Assembly: GCF_002797975.1 (NCBI RefSeq)
Contig: NZ_PGET01000001.1
Coordinates: forward strand, 4,266,001 to 4,330,000
Origin: [Clostridium] celerecrescens 18A
Lineage (GTDB): Bacteria > Bacillota > Clostridia > Lachnospirales > Lachnospiraceae
DNA: 64,000 nt
Direction of reading: 5' to 3'
The position numbers and the translations under genes were made by a program. Below the pieces are notes generated by a model. It searched no databases, was not told the origin of the DNA, and saw only the letters and a list, made by a program, of their open reading frames with translations. Shown here one piece after another: positions 1-9,150 of the stretch; the stretch's first letter is position 1; every line of letters starts with the position of its first letter.

Positions 1-863
1 CTCTTAAAGCCTGCCAGATGGGTTCCGCCCTCTGGAGTATTGATGTTATTGACAAAGCTGTAGATATTCTCAGTGTAGGAATCATTGTGCTGCATGGCTA
101 CCTCAACATAGACGCCATCCTTTGTTCCTTCACAATAAAACACCTGATCATAGAGAGGGGTTTTTCCCTTGTTCAAATAGGTGATAAACTCCTTGATGCC
201 CCCTTCATAATGGAACACGTGCTCCCGTTTATCTTCTCTCTCATCTTTCAGGATAATCTTTAAGTTTTTGGTTAAAAATGCGGTTTCACGGAGACGGATC
301 TTTAAAGTATCATAATCATAGACCGTTTCCTCAAAAATATCATCATCGGGAAGGAAGGTAACCTTTGTTCCATGCTCATCCGGGCCGCAATCTCCTATGA
401 CCTTTAATGGATACATGGTCTTTCCCTTTTCATAACGCTGTTTATAGATCTTTCCATCCTGGCGGATTTCCACTTCAAGCCACTGGGAAAGAGCATTTAC
501 TACAGAAGCGCCCACGCCGTGAAGACCACCGGAAACCTTATATCCCCCGCCGCCGAATTTGCCGCCGGCATGTAGGATGGTAAAGGCCACCTCTACCGCC
601 GGAATCCCGGCCTTTTTCTGGATACCTACGGGGATCCCTCGTCCGTCATCCACGACTGTAATGGAATTGTCAGGATGGACAATCACCTCTATGCTGTCGC
701 AATATCCTGCCAGAGCCTCATCCACCGCATTGTCCACGATCTCGTAAACCAGATGATGAAGTCCCCTTGTGGATGTACTGCCGATATACATACCAGGTCT
801 TTTTCTTACTGCTTCAAGACCCTCTAATATCTGGATTTGATCTGCACCATATTCTTGACTCAT
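1..863 (-). CDS. gyrB: DNA gyrase subunit B, N-terminal part (runs off the window)
   Basis: This encodes the ATPase subunit of DNA gyrase, which introduces negative supercoils into DNA. The first 287 or so codons are present and the rest lies beyond base 1. The start ATG is at 863-861, preceded by AGGAGG about 9 nt upstream. The protein begins [20 protein letters not shown] and shows GHKL ATPase motifs: [10 protein letters not shown] (Bergerat N box), DDGRGIPVG, and the glycine-rich ATP lid around [20 protein letters not shown]. It lies 21 bp downstream of recF on the same strand, as the last gene seen of the dnaA-dnaN-yaaA-recF-gyrB set. Identification is secure; only the truncation by the window edge limits it. 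Confidence 0.97.
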   Translation of the reverse strand, partial: MSQEYGADQIQILEGLEAVRKRPGMYIGSTSTRGLHHLVYEIVDNAVDEALAGYCDSIEVIVHPDNSITVVDDGRGIPVGIQKKAGIPAVEVAFTILHAGGKFGGGGYKVSGGLHGVGASVVNALSQWLEVEIRQDGKIYKQRYEKGKTMYPLKVIGDCGPDEHGTKVTFLPDDDIFEETVYDYDTLKIRLRETAFLTKNLKIILKDEREDKREHVFHYEGGIKEFITYLNKGKTPLYDQVFYCEGTKDGVYVEVAMQHNDSYTENIYSFVNNINTPEGGTHLAGFK

Positions 864-884
864 ATTTGCACGCTTCCTCCTGAA

Positions 885-1970
885 TTAATTTTCACTTCCT
901 ACGGTACCGCTTACCACCCTGAATATTTTATCAACGGGAAACCGGTTTCTTACAAATTCTTCCAGTCCCGTACAGGTGATCACGGTCTGTATATGATTGA
1001 TTCCTGCAAGTAATTGATTTTGTCTGCTGCTGTCCAGCTCTGATAATACGTCATCCAGTAAAAGGATGGGATAATCATATACTGTTTTTTCTACCAGTTC
1101 TATTTCTGCAAGCTTTAAGGACAAAGCCGCTGTCCTCTGCTGTCCCTGGGAACCAAACCGGCGAATGTCGATTCCGTTGATGATGAAACTTAAATCATCC
1201 CGGTGGGGTCCGGTAAGCGTAGTTTTCTGCTTGATATCCTGCTGCCTGCTTCGCCTTATGACATCTTCAAACACATCCGCCTCTACATTTGGCTCATAAA
1301 GGATTCGCAGAGTTTCCTTTTCCCCGGAAAGCTTCCGGTGGATGGGTCCTATGATTCCATCCAGCTGTTCTATAAATGCTTTCCGGTAACCTATCATTTC
1401 CTTCCCATATTGGACCAGCTGCATGTCCCATATGTCCAGGGTTTCTTCATAATCAGGCCGGAAAGCCATATCTTTTAACAGTTTATTGCGCTGCGTCACG
1501 ATCCGGTTATACTGCACAAGGGAATGGACGTAAAGCTTGTTTAGTTGACATAATTCCAAATCAACGAACCGGCGTCTTTCGGCAGGCCCGTTTTTTATGA
1601 GATTTAAGTCCTCTGGAGAAAAAAATACAACGTTGACGATTCCAAACAACTCACTGGCCTTCCTTATGGGAACGCCATTTACTGCCACGCCTTTGGCTTT
1701 ATTCCTCTTCAAATGCATGTCAATCCGGTATGGAATATCTTTCTTTCTGATGTTTAGCTTGATATGCGACTCATCCCTGTCAAATTGTATGATTTCCTTA
1801 TCCTTGCTCCCTCTGTGGGATTTTGTCGTAGCACAGACATAGATTGCTTCTAAGACATTTGTTTTCCCCTGGGCATTGTCCCCATAGAGTATATTGGTTC
1901 CATGACTGAAATCCATATGTAATTCATCATAGTTGCGGTAATTCTTAAGCTCTATCGATTCAATGATCAT
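885..1970 (-). CDS. recF: DNA replication/repair protein RecF
   Basis: RecF is a 361-aa SMC-like ATPase that helps load RecA at single-strand gaps and stalled forks. The N-terminus IESIELKNYRNYDELHMDFS is followed by a Walker A motif GDNAQGKTNVLEAI at about residues 34-47. The C-terminal half carries the ABC signature region GSQGQQRTAALSLKLAE and the Walker B/D-loop LLLDDVLSELD. Length is typical of the family. The ATG at 1970 has a good ribosome site (AGGAGG) about 13 nt upstream. It sits between yaaA and gyrB in the conserved origin order, so it is probably co-transcribed with dnaN. Confidence 0.97.
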   Translation of the reverse strand: MIIESIELKNYRNYDELHMDFSHGTNILYGDNAQGKTNVLEAIYVCATTKSHRGSKDKEIIQFDRDESHIKLNIRKKDIPYRIDMHLKRNKAKGVAVNGVPIRKASELFGIVNVVFFSPEDLNLIKNGPAERRRFVDLELCQLNKLYVHSLVQYNRIVTQRNKLLKDMAFRPDYEETLDIWDMQLVQYGKEMIGYRKAFIEQLDGIIGPIHRKLSGEKETLRILYEPNVEADVFEDVIRRSRQQDIKQKTTLTGPHRDDLSFIINGIDIRRFGSQGQQRTAALSLKLAEIELVEKTVYDYPILLLDDVLSELDSSRQNQLLAGINHIQTVITCTGLEEFVRNRFPVDKIFRVVSGTVGSEN

Positions 1971-2025
1971 GGATGGTGTTATTTCCTCCTATTGTCCATT
2001 CCTTTTGGACATAAAGGTATGGGCA

Positions 2026-2232
2026 TTACTCGATTTTAATGGTATTACCATCAAAAGTGACTACGTCTCCGGCTCTTAATTTCTTTCCTCTCTGGTATTC
2101 TACCTGGCCATTGACCTGCACAAGACCATCCTCAATGACAAATTTTGCATCAACCCCTGATCCAACCATACCGGCTGCCTTTAAGGCCTGTCCCAGCTTG
2201 ATGTATTCATCCCTTAACTTGATTGTCTCCAT
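2026..2232 (-). CDS. yaaA: S4-domain RNA-binding protein YaaA
   Basis: This is a small (68 aa) S4-like RNA-binding protein of the YaaA/RlbA family, found between dnaN and recF in many Firmicutes. The sequence from METIKLRDEYIKLGQALKAA to GDVVTFDGNTIKIE matches the S4 fold, with a conserved VQVNGQ..YQRGKKLRAGD segment. I prefer the ATG at 2232, which has GAGGA close upstream. An in-frame ATG at 2253 would add seven residues but has no ribosome site. The exact RNA target is not known from sequence. Confidence 0.9.
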   Translation of the reverse strand: METIKLRDEYIKLGQALKAAGMVGSGVDAKFVIEDGLVQVNGQVEYQRGKKLRAGDVVTFDGNTIKIE

Positions 2233-2303
2233 AGATTCCTCTCTATTGCCCATTTTCGGGCATAAATGGTTGTTCCCATCTTTCCTTTGCCTATACGGAC
2301 AGT

Positions 2304-3425
2304 TTAAACAGCTGCCGCATTGAAGTTGACAGGAAGGATCAGGTAAATATATTTGCCCTCTTCATCCCGGATAAAGCAGGGGGATTTGGGATTCAGCATG
2401 TAAATGGTTACTTCTTCGTCGTCAATAATTCTTAAGGCATCGATCAGGAACTTTGGATTAAAGCCGATCATGATGTCACTTCCTGTTTTATGAATCGGAA
2501 CCTGGGCATTCATGGAGCCAAAGCTGGAATTCATCTTAAGCTGCATTTCCTGATCTTCGATATTCATGATCAGGGGCTTTTTATCATTTTCCCTTACCAG
2601 GATGGTTGCCCGGTCAAGACAGTCCAAAAGCTCTCTTTTATTAACAGCGGTCTTTGTCTCATAATCGCTTGATAGCATCTGATCAATCCGGAAATATTCT
2701 CCTTCAATTAAACGGGAAACAACGATGGTATCATCAAATTCGAATAAAATGTGGTTGGTACTGAAGAATATAAGCACTTCCTTTTCATTGTCTCCGCCAA
2801 GAATCTTGCTGACTTCATTTAGAGTCTTGCCAGGAACGATGACTTTTATATCATGATAAGTATCTTTTAATTCAATATTTCGGATAGATATCCTGTGACC
2901 ATCCAGAGAAACCACCTTTAACTGGTTCCCGGATACCTGGAAAAGCTCTCCGGTCATCATTTTATTACTGTCATTGGGAGCAATGGAGAAAATAGTCTGG
3001 CGGATCACTTCCTTTAATGAGAACTGGGAAAGGCAGATATAATGATCCCGTTCAATATACGGAAGATAAGCAAATTCCTCCCCATCCCGTCCCTGGATAT
3101 GGAATACGGAGTTTTCACAGGAAATAGTGGTGGTAAGCTTTTCATCACTTTCAATGGTAACAAGGGAATCTCCTGCAGAAGAGAGTTTTCTTACGATCTC
3201 TGAAAGCAGCTTTGCCTCAAGGGCGATTTTTCCTCTTTCCTGGATGGTTCCTTCTACCTTTGTTTCTATTCCCAGCTCCATGTCATTGGCGGTCAGTTTG
3301 ATCTCTGATCCGCTGGCATCGATGAAGATGCATTCCAGGATGGACATGGTTGTTTTACTGGGAACTGCTTTCAGTACAATGTTAATGCCGTTTAGGATCG
3401 CATCCTGTTTAAATGTCAGTTTCAT
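2304..3425 (-). CDS. dnaN: DNA polymerase III beta subunit (sliding clamp)
   Basis: This 373-aa protein is the ring-shaped processivity clamp of the replicative polymerase. It has the family's usual length and landmarks: N-terminal MKLTFKQDAILNGINIVLKA, an SKTTMSILECIFI segment, FNPKFLIDALRII in the third domain, and a C-terminal tail that matches the peptide-binding region (YIYLILPVNFN). It follows dnaA after a 258-bp gap that contains DnaA-box-like sequences, and precedes yaaA. AAGGAG lies about 12 nt before the ATG at 3425, a slightly long spacing. Confidence 0.97.
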   Translation of the reverse strand: MKLTFKQDAILNGINIVLKAVPSKTTMSILECIFIDASGSEIKLTANDMELGIETKVEGTIQERGKIALEAKLLSEIVRKLSSAGDSLVTIESDEKLTTTISCENSVFHIQGRDGEEFAYLPYIERDHYICLSQFSLKEVIRQTIFSIAPNDSNKMMTGELFQVSGNQLKVVSLDGHRISIRNIELKDTYHDIKVIVPGKTLNEVSKILGGDNEKEVLIFFSTNHILFEFDDTIVVSRLIEGEYFRIDQMLSSDYETKTAVNKRELLDCLDRATILVRENDKKPLIMNIEDQEMQLKMNSSFGSMNAQVPIHKTGSDIMIGFNPKFLIDALRIIDDEEVTIYMLNPKSPCFIRDEEGKYIYLILPVNFNAAAV

Positions 3426-3683
3426 AATTGTTGATAACTCCTTTGCTCTAGAAATTGCAATAAATAGATGGATGATATAGTTAAATTCCGTCGTATTAGT
3501 AGTAGGGGCTGTGGGTTTGTGTATAAGCCTTGATAACCTATATAAAGGTTGATGTTTCCATGTTCATAACAGTGTGAATAACGTCCACAAAATCGAAGGA
3601 AAACTTTAAGGTTATCCACAAGTAGATGAGAAACGATTTAAGGCTCTTAATTGTCCACAGGGTATTAACACCTAATACACACC
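3426..3683. other. dnaA-dnaN intergenic region with DnaA boxes
   Basis: This 258-bp gap has no gene. It contains a consensus DnaA box TTATCCACA at 3612-3620 and a near-consensus TTGTCCACA at 3651-3659. With the inverted TTGTGGACT overlapping the dnaA stop near 3687, this makes a facing pair. In several Firmicutes the origin is bipartite, with box clusters on both sides of dnaA, and this may be the smaller cluster. It could also be a DnaA-regulated dnaN leader. I saw no clear -35/-10 pair. Confidence 0.6.
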
Positions 3684-5060
3684 TTATTGTGGACTAATCT
3701 TCTTTTTAAGAATTTCAATGGTGTTATTTAAAGTATCGTTTTTGTTTATCTCTGCGGTAATTTTTTCTATCCCATGGATGATGGTGGTATGGTCCCTTCC
3801 TCCCAGGTATTTTCCAATCATCTGCAAGGGGGTTCCAACCATGTCACGGCAGAGGTACATAACGATCTGACGTGGATAAACGATTTCTTTGTTCCTTTTC
3901 TGGGAAGAGATATCAAGAGGAGTAATGCCGTAATGATCTGCAACAACCTGTATGACAAGTTCCGGTGTAACTTCCCGCTTGTCATTAGGGGATATAATGT
4001 CCTTTAATGCTTCTTCCGCCAGTTCTACGGTGATCTCCTTATTATCAAGGCGGGAGAGGGCCACGATTTTTGTCAGGGCGCCTTCCAGTTCCCGGATGTT
4101 GGATTTGATGTTGGTTGCTATGTATTTAATGACTTCATTGTCAATGTTATAGCCTTCCATTTCTTCCTTTTTCCTGAGGATGGCCATTCGGGTCTCATAA
4201 TCAGGGGACTGTATGTCCACGGTTAAGCCCCATTCAAACCGGGAACGGAGCCGTTCCTCTAAGGTTTCGATTTCCTTAGGCGGTTTATCAGAGGAAATGA
4301 TAATCTGCTTTTTAGCCTCGTATAAGGCGTTGAAGGTATGGAAGAATTCCTCCTGGGTACTTTCCTTACCAATGATAAACTGGATATCATCGATCAGCAG
4401 AACGTCATTGTTTCTGTATTTCTCACGGAATTCAGTAGGAGAGAAGTTGTTTTTATTACGGATCGCATCGATCAGCTCATTGGTGAATTTCTCACTGGTC
4501 ACGTAGAGAACCTTTGCAGCCGGATTATTCTTTAAGATAAAATGGCCGATGGAATGCATTAAGTGAGTTTTTCCAAGACCCACGCCTCCATATATGAACA
4601 GAGGATTATAAATTTCACCTGGGGATTCTGCAACAGCCAAAGAGGCGGCATGAGCCAGGTTATTGTTGGCACCTACCACAAAGGTATCGAAGGTGTATTT
4701 CGGATTTAAATTTGCGGTAATGATTGCCGACTGGCTGACCAGATTTATGGTATTGGTAATAAGAGTGTTGCCAGCAGGGGCGGACGCGGCCTCTTTTGGA
4801 AGTTGATTTTCCACAACAAAATCAACGCTACACTCAAATCCAGTCACTTCTTCTATGGTGATCTTTAGAAGAAACCCGTATTTTTTGCGGATGTATCCCA
4901 AGAATTCCACATCCGGTACCGTGACGATGACTTTTTCGCCGTTTACAGAATAAACTTTTAGCGGAAGAAGCCAAGTTTTAAAAGACACGTCCGTAATTTC
5001 GTGTTCTTCTTTTAAATTAAATAAGATATCATCCCATTTTTCCTTTAACTTTTCTAACAT
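3684..5060 (-). CDS. dnaA: Chromosomal replication initiator DnaA
   Basis: DnaA is the AAA+ protein that binds DnaA boxes and melts the origin. The call starts at the ATG at 5060 (MLEKLKEKWDDILFNLKEE), which has GGAG 8 nt upstream and gives 458 aa; a further upstream in-frame start would add 20 residues untypical of the family. Visible motifs are Walker A GGVGLGKTHLMHSIG, Walker B LLIDDIQF, sensor/arginine-finger ERLRSRFEWG, and the C-terminal DNA-binding signature GGRDHTTIIHGIEKI. It is transcribed away from the oriC region and heads the dnaA-dnaN-yaaA-recF-gyrB series. Confidence 0.98.
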   Translation of the reverse strand: MLEKLKEKWDDILFNLKEEHEITDVSFKTWLLPLKVYSVNGEKVIVTVPDVEFLGYIRKKYGFLLKITIEEVTGFECSVDFVVENQLPKEAASAPAGNTLITNTINLVSQSAIITANLNPKYTFDTFVVGANNNLAHAASLAVAESPGEIYNPLFIYGGVGLGKTHLMHSIGHFILKNNPAAKVLYVTSEKFTNELIDAIRNKNNFSPTEFREKYRNNDVLLIDDIQFIIGKESTQEEFFHTFNALYEAKKQIIISSDKPPKEIETLEERLRSRFEWGLTVDIQSPDYETRMAILRKKEEMEGYNIDNEVIKYIATNIKSNIRELEGALTKIVALSRLDNKEITVELAEEALKDIISPNDKREVTPELVIQVVADHYGITPLDISSQKRNKEIVYPRQIVMYLCRDMVGTPLQMIGKYLGGRDHTTIIHGIEKITAEINKNDTLNNTIEILKKKISPQ

Positions 5061-5118
5061 TGTAAGTCTCCTACATTTATAAAAATGCAAATATGCGCAT
5101 TTACCCAATCTACAGTTC

Positions 5119-5147
5119 ATTCTATACTATTTTGAAACAATTTTCAA
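5119..5147 (-). promoter_or_regulatory. Predicted dnaA promoter
   Basis: On the minus strand TTGAAA (5147-5142) and TAGAAT (5124-5119) are separated by 17 bp, giving a good housekeeping sigma-factor promoter about 60 bp upstream of the dnaA start codon. A DnaA box lies just upstream at 5165-5173, consistent with autoregulation by DnaA. Both statements are inferred from motif match. Confidence 0.65.
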
Positions 5148-5434
5148 TGATAATAGAAAAAAATTGTGGATAAGTGTGTGCAGAGGATGTGTATTGCATG
5201 TGAATGATGTGTTGATAATCATCCAGAGAGAGAGTTGTCCACAAAAAAGGGATATTTGGTAAGTTCTGTTATTCACATCCCGGGAACGTGGAAATTATAT
5301 GGGCTGAAAGGACAGGCCTGTGAATAAAACAACAATTATCAAGATAATATCCAGAGAGTTTTCCACAAGTTATCCCCATAATGTTGATAAGTTTATGTAA
5401 ATTAACAAAATGGACGAAAATTTCCTGACGTGGA
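5148..5434. other. Chromosome replication origin oriC (DnaA-box cluster)
   Basis: This non-coding stretch between dnaA and the ECF gene holds several DnaA boxes: TGTGGATAA at 5165-5173, TTGTCCACA at 5235-5243, TTATTCACA at 5269-5277, TTTTCCACA at 5359-5367 and TTATCCCCA at 5370-5378. Next to the last pair is an AT-rich tract (about 5379-5412) that may be the unwinding element. Two copies of a longer block, GATAAT(C)ATCCAGAGAG followed closely by TTNTCCACA, occur at 5214-5243 and 5343-5367. Position beside dnaA and box density support oriC. Confidence 0.85.
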
Positions 5435-5464
5435 TTGACGGATAAAAGCTTTCTATAATATAAT
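5435..5464 (+). promoter_or_regulatory. Predicted promoter of the ECF S-component gene
   Basis: TTGACG (5435-5440) and TATAAT (5459-5464) are 18 bp apart and point toward the gene that starts at 5525. AGGAGG precedes that ATG. Confidence 0.6.
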
Positions 5465-5524
5465 GCACATGTAACCAGATGCATTGTATCTTTATAAAAG
5501 AACAGTAGCACAGGAGGTAAAAAA

Positions 5525-6154
5525 ATGAATATTGAGAACAAAACCCGTAGCCTGGTACTGGCAGCCGTATTTGTTGCCATTATCATCATCATGGCGTTTA
5601 CGCCCTTTGGGTACATTCCCCTGGGATTTATGAACGCCACGATCATTCATGTTCCGGTCATAATTGGAGCCATTATTCTTGGACCAAAATATGGCGGATG
5701 TTTGGGAATGGTATTCGGACTGACCAGTCTGTGGAAAAATACCTACATGCCCAATCCCACTTCCTTTGTATTTTCTCCTTTTATTAAAGTAGGAGAGTAC
5801 GGGGGGAATATAGGAAGCCTGATCATTTGTATGATTCCCAGGATTCTTGTAGGAATCGTAGCCTATTATGTGTTCCGGGCGGTATTAAAAGCTTTGGGTG
5901 AAAAAAGCGGAAAGAGGACCATCGCTTTGGCGGCCGCAGGAGTTGCAGGATCATTAACCAATACTTTATTGGTAATGAATCTGATTTACTTATTTTTCGG
6001 AAAAGAATATGGACAGGCGGCAAGGGGACTGACGGAAGGAATCTATTCCGTAATTATTGGAATTATATGCATCAACGGAATTCCGGAGGCCATTGTGGCG
6101 GGAATACTTACTGTGGCGGTCTCACAGGCATTATTTAAGGCTATGAAAGGATAA
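5525..6154 (+). CDS. ECF transporter S component (substrate unknown)
   Basis: This 209-aa integral membrane protein resembles substrate-binding (S) components of energy-coupling-factor vitamin transporters (PF12822-type). It has about six hydrophobic segments, beginning LVLAAVFVAIIIIMAF, then a loop with TPFGYIPLGFMNATIIHVPV and GAIILGPKYGGCLGMVFGL, which is typical of S components. Such proteins need the shared EcfA/EcfA'/EcfT module, none of which is encoded nearby, so it is probably a group II solitary S component. I cannot assign the vitamin; pantothenate or another B vitamin is possible. The ATG has AGGAGG about 8 nt upstream and the gene ends in a bidirectional terminator. Confidence 0.8.
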   Translation: MNIENKTRSLVLAAVFVAIIIIMAFTPFGYIPLGFMNATIIHVPVIIGAIILGPKYGGCLGMVFGLTSLWKNTYMPNPTSFVFSPFIKVGEYGGNIGSLIICMIPRILVGIVAYYVFRAVLKALGEKSGKRTIALAAAGVAGSLTNTLLVMNLIYLFFGKEYGQAARGLTEGIYSVIIGIICINGIPEAIVAGILTVAVSQALFKAMKG

Positions 6155-6170
6155 ACACTAATAAAAAATG

Positions 6171-6210
6171 AGCCAACGCTCCATGTATTTTGTGGAGCAT
6201 TGGCTTTTAC
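6171..6210. terminator. Bidirectional intrinsic terminator
   Basis: The stem AGCCAA-GCTCCA pairs with TGGAGC-TTGGCT around an 8-9 nt loop, followed by TTTT on the plus strand. On the minus strand a T-rich tract follows. It serves both the ECF gene and the glycosidase converging from the other side. Confidence 0.85.
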
Positions 6211-6224
6211 TATTATATTGTGAC

Positions 6225-7661
6225 TTATAAAAATGTTTTTATTTGTCTGATATCTGCATGTGTATTAAATTGTTTTAAATCCAATAGTTTCCCATTTATA
6301 TCTGTAATGATCTTTAAGTCTTTTCCGGCTTCAAAAATTTTTTTACCGTCAACAAAGGCTTCTGACTGGAAGCCTGAATTTTTTATTTTAAATACATGTT
6401 TTCCCCATATCTGCTCATAGAGACTTTCGTGTCCTCCTGTTGTTCCCCAGTAAATCTTATCATGTTCCATATGAATCCCATACATACGGGCTGCATATTC
6501 CATGACGGAAAGCATGGCAGGGCCATAGGAATCTTGCATTCCTTCTAAGGATTCTAAAGAGGGTTTTCCGGTGAAAGGATCATACTGCTGTACAAAAATG
6601 CATGTTTCTCCGATTGCGCCAAACAGTTTTTCTCCCAGATATGGGATCAGATGATCATAGCCATAATTTTCAAGAGCACGGATCGCGCGCTGATACGTGA
6701 GCGCCTCCGATTGGCCGCTCCAGTCGTTGGTGGTGATATTTCGAAATAGAGGATCATTTACCGCAATGGATGGAAGCGGCATATAAGTCCAGAATTCTTC
6801 CGGATTCAGTAAGTGCCGTGTAATAAAATGGTCGGCCATGTGCTGGGTCAGGCTGTTCCAGTGCATGGCTCTTAAATTGTTATGGGTCATAATATTCATG
6901 ACATTGTGATGCCGGTCCCGGTCAAAGCAGGCACCTTTTTCTTCATCCCACAGATAATTTTCTATTTTTTTCTGAACGGATAATGCTTTTTTTAACCAGA
7001 ATTCAGCCTTATTTTCATTTCCCTGTATTCTGCAAATTTTAGAAAGAGTTTCCCTTGAGGAATATGAAAAGCTCATAATATCCATGGAGGCCATGGGAAC
7101 GATCCGGCAGTTTTTAGGGGGAACTTCTTTACTCCAGGAATCCGGTGCATCCCCGTACCGGAGGGCATGATCTTCTCCGGTATCGTATTTACACCAGCTT
7201 TCCAGACAGCCATCCCCATCAGAATCTCTTACATTCCATAAATAAGTGTCAAATTGTTCTAATGTAATATAAAGAAGATTTAAATATTCCGGGTCTTTTC
7301 CTATTAAATAATACATGTTAAGAGCTGAAGAGGGAAAGCAGAATCCCTGAAATTTATTGAACTGGGGGGTGATTTTTCCATCTATAAAAGCAATGCTTCC
7401 AGGTAATCGGCCATCCTCCCGTTGATGTTCCATGAACAAAAGATGGTTATTCAGTCCGGCTTCCATATTCCTTTTTGCGTACATTTCTCCGCCCATGGGT
7501 TGGGTTTCCAGCCATATTTTTTCGTAGCCTCCGCCTTCGATCAGTACAAGCCTGGTATCGAAACGTTTCAAATTATTTAATGTTTTTTTTTCGGCGGAAT
7601 CCATGAGCTTTTGCAAAAGTTCATAAGAAGTCTGAAATGATACACTTGTTTGTATATTCAC
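6225..7661 (-). CDS. MGH1-like / GH63-related (alpha/alpha)6-barrel glycosidase
   Basis: This 478-aa protein looks like an (alpha/alpha)6-toroid glycoside hydrolase of the GH63/GH37-like group (often annotated as MGH1-like domain). Supporting stretches are EGGGYEKIWLETQPMGGEMY, a DGDGCLESWCKYDTGEDHA region and TNDWSGQSEALTYQRAIRAL; the acidic residues in DGDGCLES and the WSGQSEA glutamate are candidate catalytic positions. There is no signal peptide, so it should act in the cytoplasm on sugars imported by the ABC transporter encoded just upstream. It is the last gene of the cluster, 79 bp after the binding-protein gene. The substrate (a mannosyl, glucosyl or other alpha-linked sugar) cannot be set from sequence. 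Confidence 0.75.
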   Translation of the reverse strand: MNIQTSVSFQTSYELLQKLMDSAEKKTLNNLKRFDTRLVLIEGGGYEKIWLETQPMGGEMYAKRNMEAGLNNHLLFMEHQREDGRLPGSIAFIDGKITPQFNKFQGFCFPSSALNMYYLIGKDPEYLNLLYITLEQFDTYLWNVRDSDGDGCLESWCKYDTGEDHALRYGDAPDSWSKEVPPKNCRIVPMASMDIMSFSYSSRETLSKICRIQGNENKAEFWLKKALSVQKKIENYLWDEEKGACFDRDRHHNVMNIMTHNNLRAMHWNSLTQHMADHFITRHLLNPEEFWTYMPLPSIAVNDPLFRNITTNDWSGQSEALTYQRAIRALENYGYDHLIPYLGEKLFGAIGETCIFVQQYDPFTGKPSLESLEGMQDSYGPAMLSVMEYAARMYGIHMEHDKIYWGTTGGHESLYEQIWGKHVFKIKNSGFQSEAFVDGKKIFEAGKDLKIITDINGKLLDLKQFNTHADIRQIKTFL

Positions 7662-7698
7662 ATTTTGCCTCCAAAGGTCAGGTGTGAGGTGTTATTGA

Positions 7699-7728
7699 AA
7701 CAGGAGAAGCCAAGCGGTTTCTCCTGTT
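7699..7728 (-). other. Intercistronic hairpin between binding protein and glycosidase genes
   Basis: AACAGGAGAA (7699-7708) and TTCTCCTGTT (7719-7728) form a perfect 10-bp stem with a 10-nt loop. There is no run of T on the minus strand after it. Such hairpins after solute-binding-protein genes often stabilise the upstream mRNA and lower expression of later genes; that role is inferred. Confidence 0.6.
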
Positions 7729-7740
7729 GATTAAGTTTTA

Positions 7741-9111
7741 TTATTTTATGATAAGCCTTTGTATAAGATCAAAAAGATCTGCAGCACCCTGGTCTACGGT
7801 TGTACTGCCATAGGCAACGTTCTGTCCAATGAGATGTAATTCATTTATGAATTCCTGATCATTTGGCAAATTTGGACCCTGAGGAATGGAACGGTCACTG
7901 ATTGCGTCATAAATTGCATAGACAGCTGCATCAATTGGTGTGGACTTACCGGAGATTGCTTCACGCACAACAGGAGAGCAGGGAATCCCCCGGTTCGTGC
8001 CAAGAATCTCACCGGCTTCAGGGCTTGACACAAAGTAATTAATAAAAAGGGCCGCTGCTTCCGCATTCGGGCTGTTCTTGTTGATTCCAAGATACTGGCT
8101 CATCTGGATCGCGTATGCTTTTTCACCGCCTGCGGGAAGTGTGGTCGCTCCCAGTTGGTCAGTCATCGCCGCCTGATAGCCGGCTACCTGATTGCTCCAT
8201 ATCATTCCGATTGCAGCTTTTCCTGCGACCAGGGCAGAACTGTCAGCGCCTGTTTCAGCATAGGTTGCGGTTGTATCTGCATCTGGTATCAAGCCTTCTT
8301 CCCGTAAACCGGCCCATAGCTGAATCCACTTATTTGAAGTCTCCAATGTCATATAGCTTTTGCCGCCCTGGTCAGAGGTCCATAATGGAGTTCCTTCCTG
8401 TTGGCAGTAGTAGCTAAAGTAGTTGGCTTGATTGGTACTGTTATCAACAAAGGGGAACACGCCATCCGGAAGCTTAGATTTTAATTCCTTTCCGTAGGCA
8501 ATCAGTTCATCCCAGGTTAAATTGTAATCGGGGACGGAAGCGCCAACGGATTCGATCAATGTTTTGTTATAGGCGAGAACAAGCGTATTGGTCCCAAGGC
8601 TGACAGCATAAAGATTTCCATCCTGGGTACCGGCATTAAGGGCTACCTGGTCAAACTGCCCTGCAGTATTGATCACAAGCTGTTTCCCGAGAAAGTCGTT
8701 AAGAGGAGTGAGATACTGTATGTAATCCGGATAATTGCCCCCGAACTGGATCAGATCAGGAGCATTATTACCCTGAAGCTGGGTATCAATGATCTGGAAG
8801 TGATCGGCAGTACCACCATTCGGTTCACCTGTAACTTTGATATCGGGATAGGCGGCCATGAACCGTTCTATCACCTGATTGGTGAGGGAAGCCCGTTCAT
8901 CGTTGCCCCACCAGCTAAAGCGCAGTTCAGCCGCTCCACCGGTATATGGGGGAAGGCCGTTTGTATCTGCCGGTTCACTTACCGCCTTTTGTGATTCTGT
9001 GGCTGCCGCAGTGGCCGCCGCTTCTGTTGTTTGCTGAACGGCCTTGGAACTGCAACCCCATAAGGAAAGGACTGTGCAGGCGGCTAACAGCAGTTGAATC
9101 GATTTTTTCAT
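7741..9111 (-). CDS. Extracellular sugar-binding lipoprotein (ABC transporter, family 1)
   Basis: This 456-aa substrate-binding lipoprotein of a carbohydrate ABC importer carries a lipoprotein signal peptide (MKKSIQLLLAACTVLSLWGC) with the acylated cysteine at about residue 20. A Thr/Ala/Glu-rich linker follows, then a family 1 solute-binding fold: AELRFSWWGNDERASLTNQV, a PDLIQFGGNYPDYI motif and VAGKAAIGMIWSNQ. AGGAG stands close to the ATG. It follows two permease genes in one minus-strand unit, so it should capture the sugar outside the membrane for them. No ATPase gene is present here, as is common for CUT1 systems that share an MsmX-like ATPase. Confidence 0.93.
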   Translation of the reverse strand: MKKSIQLLLAACTVLSLWGCSSKAVQQTTEAAATAAATESQKAVSEPADTNGLPPYTGGAAELRFSWWGNDERASLTNQVIERFMAAYPDIKVTGEPNGGTADHFQIIDTQLQGNNAPDLIQFGGNYPDYIQYLTPLNDFLGKQLVINTAGQFDQVALNAGTQDGNLYAVSLGTNTLVLAYNKTLIESVGASVPDYNLTWDELIAYGKELKSKLPDGVFPFVDNSTNQANYFSYYCQQEGTPLWTSDQGGKSYMTLETSNKWIQLWAGLREEGLIPDADTTATYAETGADSSALVAGKAAIGMIWSNQVAGYQAAMTDQLGATTLPAGGEKAYAIQMSQYLGINKNSPNAEAAALFINYFVSSPEAGEILGTNRGIPCSPVVREAISGKSTPIDAAVYAIYDAISDRSIPQGPNLPNDQEFINELHLIGQNVAYGSTTVDQGAADLFDLIQRLIIK

Positions 9112-9150
9112 AGGATTCTCCTTTTCATGTTATTTTTATTGGAACTGGCA

